A stretch of 31,409 nucleotides of DNA from Ignavibacteria bacterium. Lineage in GTDB: Bacteria > Bacteroidota > Ignavibacteria > Tepidaquicellales > Tepidaquicellaceae. How positions within the stretch are numbered: the first letter of the stretch is position 1; every line of letters begins with the position of its first letter. Location of the stretch: assembly GCA_016704345.1 (NCBI GenBank), contig JADJAH010000028.1:1-31409 (forward strand). Direction: 5' to 3'. Positions 6,661 to 14,044 of this stretch are shown piece after piece. Made by a program: the position numbers and the translations under genes. Under the pieces are notes generated by a model. The model searched no databases, was not told where the DNA came from, and worked only from the letters and a program-made list of their open reading frames with translations.

Positions 6661-9078
6661 TTGATTGTGAACAATGATAGTATCGGCTTTGATGACTTCA
6701 CTCAATTTGTACTTACAAGAGGAAAGTCAATCAAGGATAAATACAAGAGCGCGCTGCAATTTGAAACTGCATTGAGCTTTGAGAGGCTCATTGAATACAT
6801 CCTTGACATATCTGTTAATGATAAGTCTCTGAAAGGAAGGTTTGCTTCAGAAATTATCGGGAAGCTTGGAAGTGACCATCCGTTCTTGTCAACTGATCTA
6901 AAGCAGGAAGTGATTGATGAAAATGAAGAACTGCTGAAAGAGATGATGATGTTTGTGTTTCCTGAAGCATTCTTCACGCGTCATACTTATGCCGCCTCAA
7001 AAGCATTCAGTGAAGAGTCTTTCTTTGCAACGCCCGGATTCAGTGCATTAATGGGTTTCGAAAACAAGAATGTCATTGCAGAAAGAAATATCAGTGATGA
7101 AGTATTTGAATATGGTAAGAATATTGCAGGATATGCATCAATCCTGATGGTCCATTATGGTGTGAACGCACACTTCTCAATACCTATAATATTCAAGATC
7201 ACAGACCCGGTTACCGGACTTGACAGGCACTTTAAAGTGAATACGGCAAACGAGTTTCTTCATATTCACTGCAAGACCTCCCCCAAAATACTCACTCAGG
7301 AGCAATTGACAGAAGCAAAAATGCGGATATATGATATCAACTTCATGAAAGAGCTTCTGGAACCTGAGAACTATATATTCCGGGGGTTCCTTGTTGTCAA
7401 TCTGATAAACGTTACCGATACTGCAATTATCTCCGACATTAAAAATGATCTTCTTGAGAAGGACTCTGTTACAGTGTTATCCGGTTTTTTGAAACTTCAG
7501 CACAAACTTCGTTCACTTATCAATTGCCCCGGACTCTTGCTTGGACTTTCTTCTTATAACGGCAGTTCTGTAATCAATGCGTCTTCATTTACGAAGATCG
7601 GGCACAGCTTCATTGGAGCCGATGCAGAGTATTCGAGCGAACCAATTACTGAAGACACAATTCACGGGCAGGCAATAATCAAAAAGAAGATCTCAATTTG
7701 TCATGATCTTGAGAAAAAGGAGAGACGCAGCAAACTTGAAGAATCAATACTCAAATCAGGTATAAGAAATATTCTTGTCGCACCCCTTATACATGAAGAT
7801 GCGATAGTGGGTGTCCTTGAATTGTGTTCTTCTACTCCGGGAATGATCAGTCCGATTAACGCTCTGAAGTTAAGTGAATTATTTCCGTTGCTCTCTCTGG
7901 CAGTTTCGGGAATTATAGATGACAGGGACAGCAGAATAGATGCAATCATAAAAGAGAAGTGCACGGCTATTCATTCATCGCTTGAATGGCGATTCAGGGA
8001 AGCGGCTGCTGTTGTGTTGTCAGAAAAAAATGAAGGCAGAATTGTTGAGATTGAAGACATAGTGTTTGACAATGTTTATTCACTCTACGGATTGTCTGAT
8101 ATTAGAAATTCTTCTGTTCACAGAAGTATTTCCATTAATGATGATCTTATTGAGAATCTGGAACTTGCTTCCGAAACGATTGGCAGGTTCTCAGAATCAA
8201 AGGGCAATCTTGCATTGGAGCAGTTAAGGCATAAGATAAATGAGAAGATCAAATTGCTGCAAGTCAGTATTGACAGTCCGGATGTGGCAAATGCAAAATG
8301 GTTTGTGAGGGAAGAATTGAATCCTGTGCTGAGGCACTTCGGTTCACTGAATGACAGCAACAGAAAATTGTATGAAGAATATATTGAAAGACTGGATGGA
8401 AATCTGGGAGTGATCTATAGAAAAAGGAGACAGTATGAAGACAGTGCATCGAGCATCAATAATCTGATTGCATCTATACTTGATGCTGAGCAGCCAAAGA
8501 TTCAGGAAGTATTCCCTCATTATTTTGAGAGGTTCAAGACAGACGGTGTAGATCATACAATTTATGTAGGTCAGTCAATGGTGAAAGACCGAGAGTTTGA
8601 AATGCTGTATCTGAATAATCTCCGCATCTGGCAGTTGAACATCATGTGCAGAATTGCCAGGGAGACTGCATTGATGAAGCCCGAATTGCCTTTACCTCTT
8701 GACACGGCGCACCTCATACTCATTCAGGGTACGCCTTTGTCAATCAGGTTCAGGTATGATGAAAAGAAGTTTGATGTTGACGGAACTTACAATGTCAGAT
8801 ACGAGATCCTCAAGAAGAGAATTGATAAAGTCCGGATCAAAGGCGTGAATGAGCGCCTGACTCAGCCGGCAAAGATCGCGCTGGTTTATGCTGCAAGAGA
8901 AGAGATCGGTGAATATCTGGAGTACATTAAGTTTCTTCAATCAAAAGAAATTCTGCTTAAAGATCTTGAGGAGTTTGAGTTGGAGGAATTGCAGGGCGTA
9001 TCGAATCTGAAGGCGATAAGGGTTGGTGTAAATTTAAATGCCGAACAATCTACAAATGAAACTTATCTTAGGAAATGA
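6661..9078 (+). CDS. Large GAF-domain protein, conserved Bacteroidota type
   Basis: An 805-residue soluble protein with no signal peptide or membrane segments. The region DHPFLSTDLKQEVIDENEELL (~72-92) and the helical, charged C-terminal half are typical of a long, uncharacterised GAF protein family found across Bacteroidota. A GAF-like sensor domain is visible at about 268-425 (LINCPGLLLGLSSYNG..., ILVAPLIHEDAIVGVLELCSS). GAF domains bind small ligands or mediate dimerisation; the ligand here is unknown. The called start is TTG (GTG at 6667 is an alternative), but the frame stays open far upstream and encodes plausible protein (SSVHFSKFSYKEL) with no ATG. The true N-terminus may have been displaced or truncated by the IS3 remnant. 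Confidence 0.8.
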   Translation: MIVNNDSIGFDDFTQFVLTRGKSIKDKYKSALQFETALSFERLIEYILDISVNDKSLKGRFASEIIGKLGSDHPFLSTDLKQEVIDENEELLKEMMMFVFPEAFFTRHTYAASKAFSEESFFATPGFSALMGFENKNVIAERNISDEVFEYGKNIAGYASILMVHYGVNAHFSIPIIFKITDPVTGLDRHFKVNTANEFLHIHCKTSPKILTQEQLTEAKMRIYDINFMKELLEPENYIFRGFLVVNLINVTDTAIISDIKNDLLEKDSVTVLSGFLKLQHKLRSLINCPGLLLGLSSYNGSSVINASSFTKIGHSFIGADAEYSSEPITEDTIHGQAIIKKKISICHDLEKKERRSKLEESILKSGIRNILVAPLIHEDAIVGVLELCSSTPGMISPINALKLSELFPLLSLAVSGIIDDRDSRIDAIIKEKCTAIHSSLEWRFREAAAVVLSEKNEGRIVEIEDIVFDNVYSLYGLSDIRNSSVHRSISINDDLIENLELASETIGRFSESKGNLALEQLRHKINEKIKLLQVSIDSPDVANAKWFVREELNPVLRHFGSLNDSNRKLYEEYIERLDGNLGVIYRKRRQYEDSASSINNLIASILDAEQPKIQEVFPHYFERFKTDGVDHTIYVGQSMVKDREFEMLYLNNLRIWQLNIMCRIARETALMKPELPLPLDTAHLILIQGTPLSIRFRYDEKKFDVDGTYNVRYEILKKRIDKVRIKGVNERLTQPAKIALVYAAREEIGEYLEYIKFLQSKEILLKDLEEFELEELQGVSNLKAIRVGVNLNAEQSTNETYLRK

Positions 9079-9088
9079 TCACTTGCTG

Positions 9089-9163
9089 TTTCCGCAGAGT
9101 TACCCGCCGCCTATAATATATAACAAACAATTGCTATATTTCCCGGCGGGAACTCTGCGGAAA
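9089..9163. repeat. REP hairpin on the 5' side of the RAYT gene
   Basis: Arms 9089-9109 and 9144-9163 are reverse complements except for one extra base (core CCGCAGAGTTACCCGCC / GGCGGGAACTCTGCGG), around a ~34-nt A/T-rich loop. The right arm ends 6 bp before the transposase ATG. The same core recurs at 9734-9802, 17361-17428 and 17740-17807. Confidence 0.85.
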
Positions 9164-9169
9164 AAAGAC

Positions 9170-9757
9170 ATGACCACAAGAAAACAACAGCCAAATACAA
9201 ACACGTTCTACTTTATAACCTTCACTTGCTATGAGTGGATCTAACTTTTTGAAATCACAAATCTATACAGCTATATTTACGAATGCTTTGATCACCTTGA
9301 GCTCCAGAAAATCTACAATTGCGGCTATGTCATAATGCCAAATCATCTGCATATGCTGGTCTACATAGCTAATACTGAAAAAACCATAAATAAAATTATT
9401 GGTGAATTAAAAAGGTTTATAGCTTACGAAATTGTGAAAAGATTGGAAAAACTAAGCAGGTTTGACTTGTTGAATGTTTTGGGGGAGTCTGTAACTCAAC
9501 ATGAAAGAAGAAAGAAGAAGAAGCACAATGTATTTAGACCATCGGAAGACATAAAAGAAATAATGACGGAAAAATTCATAAGACAGAAGTTGAACTACAT
9601 GCACAAGAATCCAGTATCAGGAAAATGGAAGCTTGTTGAGAATTATCTTGATTACATTCATTCAAGTGCACGGTTCTATGAATTAGGGGAAGAAGGTGTT
9701 TTTCATGTTTATCACTATCAGGAGATTAATAATCCCGCAGAGTGCCCGCCGCAGTAA
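9170..9757 (+). pseudogene. REP-associated tyrosine transposase (RAYT, IS200/IS605-like Y1 family), interrupted by an in-frame TAA
   Basis: From ATG 9170 the frame reads FYFITFTCYEWI, TAA at 9242-9244, then LFEITN..., CGYVIMPNHLHMLVYI (the HUH motif, H-L-H) and on without any shift to 9757. The C-terminal KLNYMHKNPVSGKWK...DYIHSSARFY is the standard end of RAYTs, with the Tyr in LNYMHKNP the likely nucleophile. It would be about 195 residues without the stop, a normal RAYT length. Single-copy transposases of this family act on REP hairpins. Here REP hairpins flank the gene, and its last codons (PAECPPQ) are encoded by the left arm of the downstream REP. An internal restart at ATG 9335 would drop only the first ~55 residues but would begin inside the HUH motif. 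Probably inactive unless the TAA is an error. Confidence 0.85.
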
Positions 9758-9805
9758 TGGTAATAATTTTTGAAATTGTAATGACGGCGGGTAACTCTGC
9801 GGAAA
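9734..9805. repeat. REP hairpin on the 3' side of the RAYT gene
   Basis: Arms 9734-9751 (CCCGCAGAGTGCCCGCCG) and 9785-9802 (CGGCGGGTAACTCTGCGG) flank a ~33-nt loop. The left arm overlaps the final codons and stop of the transposase gene, so gene and REP form one unit. Confidence 0.85.
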
Positions 9806-10584
9806 CGAAAGCTCAACTTCATTTATACCCACACCCAACTTCAAAGTTGATTTGACAAACAAGCATAGAATGAAAAGCAATTGCAAGAAGTGAAAATTGA
9901 TTGCTGACTTTTGAAATGCACTGCTTAGTGAGGATATTGTGCACAGTCAGAAATTTCTAAGCCAAATCAATTGGCACCAAATAGTAATGAAAGTGTGCGC
10001 TTTGCTAACTTACCGACGGCAAACTTATTTGTCCTCATTGCTAACTTTTATGCATCAATTTATGACTTTTCCAAATAAACCGGTCTTGATAATTTTGCAT
10101 ATGAATTTCTGATTTAATAGAAAGAGTGATGCTATAGGATTATCTGAAACAAGTTTAACATTATTTATATGATATACTATCAAGCTGTCAAGCATTCATG
10201 TATGACTCAAACAACAGATGAATGCAAATTTATGAACATCATAATTCCGGTTGAGGATAAGCAAGAATTGCTTCAGCTGAAGAGATCAATTCTTTACACA
10301 CTCTTGTCTTTCAGAGATCTGCTCACAGTTATTGGGTCCTATCCATTACATGCAAAACTCATAAGTCATTCTGCAATATCCCCTCTGAAACAGATTCTAA
10401 AATTACCCTAAGTGTGTTGCCGCTTCTATTGCGCGGCAACTTGAAAAACAATTTCCGATAGAAAAATCTTAGAATGATTTCTTCTAAGCTTTACAATTCA
10501 GGCTCAATATCCGGAGAGAGCAAAAGTTTCATTCTGCTCTCCCGGATAGATGGGCATTTTATATAACCAAGAAAATTTTCTCAA
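9806..10584. other. Non-coding stretch between the RAYT unit and the propeller gene
   Basis: Holds the second copy of the 51-bp repeat (9843-9893), a perfect 8-bp-stem hairpin at 10416-10440 (GTTGCCGC...GCGGCAAC) and a longer hairpin at 10508-10548 (TATCCGG..AGAGCA / TGCTCTCCCGGATA), which ends 36 bp before the next ATG and would lie in its 5' leader. An 80-codon open frame (10169-10411) ends just before the first hairpin, but it has no recognisable family, no ribosome binding site and poor coding character. Otherwise A/T-rich with nothing seen. Confidence 0.5.
9843..9893. repeat. 51-bp dispersed repeat, copy 2
   Basis: Matches 1916-1966 at 47 of 51 positions in the same orientation. Lies 38 bp after the downstream REP of the transposase unit. 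Confidence 0.6.
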
Positions 10585-12210
10585 ATGAAAGCGATTCTTA
10601 GTATTATACTTATTCTGATGGCTTTGAACATCACAAAATCGCAAGTTTCACAGGAATGGGTTGTTGAATATACCGGAGCAACGACAGGAAGTAACAAACC
10701 CATTAAGAGTGCAATAGACTGCAATGGTAACTTTGTTGTGGCAGGAAATTCTCAAGCAATTAACTATGATTTTGTTGTTATAAAATACAGTCCTTCTGGC
10801 TCCATAATTTGGAGCAAACGCTATGATGGACCTGGAACCAACAATGATTATTTAACAGGTATGGTATTGGACGATTCCGGAAATGTGTATGTTTGCGGAA
10901 AGAGCTGGGGAGTCACAACAAGGTATGATTGGGCGACTATCAAATATGCCGCTGAGGATGGAAGGGAGATGTGGGTACGAAGATTCAATTGGAGAACGAA
11001 TTTATCCGATGAGCCATTCGGAATGTGTCTGGATATAGACAAAAATGTATATGTTGTTGGCATGGCAGCTGTAAATAATTTGGGCAAAGAGATGATCACT
11101 GCAAAGTATTCCCCAAACGGAGATTCAGTCTGGACGATACCGTATCGTTTCAACACGATACAGAATGATTGGGGTTATTCAGTATGTGTAGATAGTTCGT
11201 TAAATGTTTACTCATTAGGTTATACATTGCGGGAGGGTTATCTGGCCGGAAACGACATCACGATATTAAAGTATGACAGAGATGGAAATGTAATGTGGAT
11301 CAGGAAACATCCTACAAATGACGGTAATTACTTAATACCAATCTTATCACAGTTCGATGCTGCAAACAATCTTGTAATTGTTGGCAATTATAGTATACAG
11401 AATTATGATTTTGTAACGATCAAATATTCGCCCGAAGGAAAATTGCTGTGGACGAGAATATTCGATCAGGGGGGAACTGACAGGGCCAACTCGCTGTATT
11501 TGGATGAAAGTTGTAACATCTTGATTGCAGGATATAATTATAATACTTTGAGGGGAGGAGATTATATGATATTGAAGTATTCTCCGGAAGGAGATACCCT
11601 CCTGCTTAAGTACATAAACGGGCAGAACGAGCAAGCTTATGATGAAGCATATTCTGCGTTAATGGACAAATTCGGAAATATATATGTTACAGGTAATTCG
11701 GAAAACACTTCTTCCAGGCCTGACTTTTATACATTTAAACTTTCTCCCAGCGGTAATATTATCTGGCAAGTAAGATATAAGGATCCCCCTGCTCCATTAC
11801 CCTGGATAAATATTGCTTACTGCATAAGTCTTGACAGTTCATATAATGTTTATGTTGCCGGAATTACTTCTGGTAATATGACAGGACCTCTTGTTTCCAT
11901 AAAATATTCACAAATAACAGGAGTGAGCATTAATCCCGAAACAATCATTCTTGAAATGCAGATTGACAATTTCCCAAACCCATTCAATCCTGTTACCACA
12001 ATAAGTTATGCAATTCCTCAGGATGGTAAGGTGAAGATAACTGTTTACAACTCCCTTGGTGCAAAAGAGAGAGAATTGGTGAATGAATATTTGAGTGCAG
12101 GGAATTATGAAATTCAATTTGACGGGAAGAATCTTCCCAGCGGAGCATACTATTGTATTTTGGAATCAAATAACAGGATGCTGACAAGGAGAATTCTTTT
12201 GGTGAAATGA
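10585..12210 (+). CDS. SBBP-type beta-propeller protein with T9SS type A sorting domain
   Basis: 541 residues, intact. A signal peptide (MKAILSIILILMALNITKSQ) is followed by seven or eight repeats of the form 'D.NGN.VVAG.S...YDFVVIKYSPSG.I.W.KRYDG', the SBBP (beta-propeller) pattern, over residues ~25-450. The C-terminus has FPNPFNPVTTISYAIPQDG and ends RRILLVK, a T9SS sorting domain in which the usual QNYPN is IDNFPN. Secreted or surface protein, ligand unknown. The start is the ATG with a typical leader. A leader hairpin lies 36 bp upstream. No operon partner on this strand. Confidence 0.88.
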   Translation: MKAILSIILILMALNITKSQVSQEWVVEYTGATTGSNKPIKSAIDCNGNFVVAGNSQAINYDFVVIKYSPSGSIIWSKRYDGPGTNNDYLTGMVLDDSGNVYVCGKSWGVTTRYDWATIKYAAEDGREMWVRRFNWRTNLSDEPFGMCLDIDKNVYVVGMAAVNNLGKEMITAKYSPNGDSVWTIPYRFNTIQNDWGYSVCVDSSLNVYSLGYTLREGYLAGNDITILKYDRDGNVMWIRKHPTNDGNYLIPILSQFDAANNLVIVGNYSIQNYDFVTIKYSPEGKLLWTRIFDQGGTDRANSLYLDESCNILIAGYNYNTLRGGDYMILKYSPEGDTLLLKYINGQNEQAYDEAYSALMDKFGNIYVTGNSENTSSRPDFYTFKLSPSGNIIWQVRYKDPPAPLPWINIAYCISLDSSYNVYVAGITSGNMTGPLVSIKYSQITGVSINPETIILEMQIDNFPNPFNPVTTISYAIPQDGKVKITVYNSLGAKERELVNEYLSAGNYEIQFDGKNLPSGAYYCILESNNRMLTRRILLVK

Positions 12211-12258
12211 CAGGAAATTATTGGCCGTGTGTTGGACTTGAACCGTGCTAAAAACTTC

Positions 12259-12576
12259 CGCCGTTGTTGGTCTTAGCGAGCAACGCGAGCGTGACGCCTG
12301 CCATCCAACATGCATTTCAACTCCAATGGCCAATCGGCAGGCAGGCCTGCAGAAAGCTGAACTAGTTTTGTCATCGGCGGGCAGGCAACAACTTACACTC
12401 TCATTCTACACCGATTCTTCGCCAGAACTTGTTCAACATTATTCAGCGCTACAATTTTTCCGGGATGTACGCAGTGGAAATGTATGTTGCTGGTAAGGGT
12501 AAGTTGTTGGTCTCGCCCGCAGGAGTATTCCAGAGATCTTTCAGTTGCTTCGTTGCGGGCTAAGACCAACAACGGC
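12259..12576. repeat. MITE-like element, copy 2
   Basis: 318 bp with the same CGCCGTTGTTGGTCTTAGC / GCTAAGACCAACAACGGC ends as the element at 2361-2681 and a nearly identical interior (for example CAGCGCTACAATTTTTCCGG in both). It carries its ~90-bp secondary insertion at 12296-12385, near the left end. Copy 1 carries the insertion near the right end. It lies between the ends of the propeller gene and the choice-of-anchor gene. Confidence 0.8.
12296..12385 (+). repeat. ~90-bp GCCTGCC...GGCAGG element nested in MITE copy 2
   Basis: It sits exactly between GTGAC and CAACAACTTAC. MITE copy 1 has the uninterrupted GTGACCAACAACTTAC at 2393-2408. No bases are duplicated or lost at the junction. 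It is homologous to the reverse complement of 2521-2612. Confidence 0.75.
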
Positions 12577-12621
12577 AAAAAATTTCTAACGAATGAAATA
12601 AACATCATGGATACATTGAAC

Positions 12622-13556
12622 TTATTTTGCAACAGTCATCTTCTTTGTCATGACATTCGATCCGTCGGCATACAGAGAATAAAAATAAACCCCGCTTGAA
12701 ATTTCCCGGCTTGAAACTCAACTTCATAAAGTCCGGCACTCTGCCTCGCATTAACAAGTTCGGAAATCAATCTGCCGGTAACATCGTGTATCTTAATGGT
12801 AATGTAACTTGAAGTCTGTAATTTGTAACTGATCTTTGTAGAAGGATTGAACGGATTCGGATAATTCTGATACAATTCAAATCCGTTTGGTACAGTAGAT
12901 GCATTGCTGTTGATCCCGATTGAACCGCTTCTGTTTCCGATAAGCATATCATCAAGGTTGCACCAGAGCGCATTTTCAACCGGGATGTAATATCTGAAGG
13001 CTATAAATATTTTTTGCCCTGCAAACTGTGACAAGTCGTACAGATGTTGCTTCCAGAAATTAATGTTCGTATCAAGCGCGCTTTTTATTGTTGTGATCTT
13101 CTGAAAAGCCGAAGAAGTATTTTGCGAGCTGCAAGCCCATATCTGAACTGAATCAACATAGTACGCAATGCCGGGGGTGTTGCCGAGCAGTGCCATGAAT
13201 ATCAGACTGTCTCCCTGTGCAATGCGGAGACTGTCTGTCCACACCCAGTCATCGCTTACATAGTTGCCACCCTTGCCTGAAAACCAGGAGATGTGCAGTG
13301 ATTTCTTTCCGCTGAAAGCTTGCGGACGATTCACAATAGTATCGCCGCCAAGTATCTGATTCGTGTCGCGGATTGCCCAGCTCTTTCCCCGGCCAAAAAA
13401 ATTACTGTCCGCATCAAGTTTCTTCCATCCCTGCGGAAGACTGTCCGCATTGAGCGTAACATTCTCAAAGTCAGACTGGAAGAGTATCCTCTGAGAGTAT
13501 GAAGGAACAGAAAGGATTATTAGTAACAGAGAAACAGAGAATATTTGTTGGATCAT
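12622..13556 (-). CDS. Choice-of-anchor J-like protein with T9SS type A sorting domain (frameshift in the sorting domain)
   Basis: A signal peptide (MIQQIFSVSLLLIILSVPSYSQ) is followed by a jelly-roll domain of the cleaved-adhesin/choice-of-anchor J type (~25-205: ILFQSDFENVT..LPQGWKKLD, SGKKSLHISWFSGKGG.YVSDDWVWTDSL, FIAFRYY..ENALWCNLDDM). The sorting domain starts LYQNYPNPFNPSTK. The raw frame ends early (GFIFILCMPTDRMS, stop 12648). Adding one G to the GGGG run near 12695 restores GVYFYSLYADGSNVMTKKMTVAK with a stop at 12622, the normal T9SS ending. The gene is probably intact in the organism if the indel is an error. Likely binds glycans or proteins at the cell surface (inference from the fold). 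Confidence 0.85.
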
Positions 13557-13656
13557 TGCTTGAATAAATTGATAAAGTTTAAAGTGACATCAGGACTTTC
13601 ATCGTGACGCTTACAGAAATCATCCCGGGATATAATTCCCGACACCTCAGCAAAAG

Positions 13657-13805
13657 AGTTCAAGCGCTCAGCAAAAGAGTTCAAGCGCTCAGCAAAAGAG
13701 TTCAAGCGCTCAGCAAAAGAGTTCAAGCGCTCAGCAAAAGAGTTCAAGCGCTCAGCAAAGAGTTCAAGCGCTCACGCGCAAAAGAGTTTGAACGCTTGGC
13801 AAAAT
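13657..13805. repeat. 21-bp tandem array, about 7 units of AGTTCAAGCGCTCAGCAAAAG-type sequence
   Basis: The repeat unit is AGTTCAAGCGCTCAGCAAAA plus G. Four exact 21-bp units (13657-13740) are followed by a 20-bp, a 24-bp and a diverged 21-bp unit (to 13805). There are no spacers, so this is not CRISPR. It is readable in several frames as a heptapeptide repeat, but without start signals. It lies about 100 bp upstream of the choice-of-anchor gene start. The unit matches that of the next array at 16 of 21 positions. Confidence 0.85.
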
Positions 13806-13869
13806 GGTCATTCTTTACAGCAAATTAGCTTTTTCGCACAGCTGACATGCCAAATTGGTCCTGCTAAAG

Positions 13870-13953
13870 AGTTCGGACGCTCTGCTAAAGAGTTCGGACG
13901 CTCTGCTAAAGAGTTCGGACGCTCTGCTAAAGAGTTCGGACGCTCTGCTAAAG
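13870..13953. repeat. 21-bp tandem array, 4 exact units
   Basis: Unit AGTTCGGACGCTCTGCTAAA plus G, four exact copies. Separated from the related array by ~64 bp. Directly downstream of the DUF1501 gene. Confidence 0.85.
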
Positions 13954-14044
13954 TGCAAATTCTGCCAAAAAACTAATTTTCGTAGCTTTTGATCTATGAG
14001 AAAGGACAGCTTGACAATAATTCCTAATTCCTAATTCTCAATTC

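Noticed and set aside
10169..10411. 80-codon ORF ending just before a hairpin
   Set aside because: No family, no ribosome binding site, and composition unlike the neighbouring genes. Position before the hairpin may be chance.
13657..13953. CRISPR array
   Set aside because: Units are directly adjacent with no spacers, and no cas gene is present.
13604..13976. Open frames with heptapeptide repeats over the 21-bp arrays
   Set aside because: A 21-bp repeat without stops is open in several frames on both strands. No ribosome binding site, no unique sequence, and no family.
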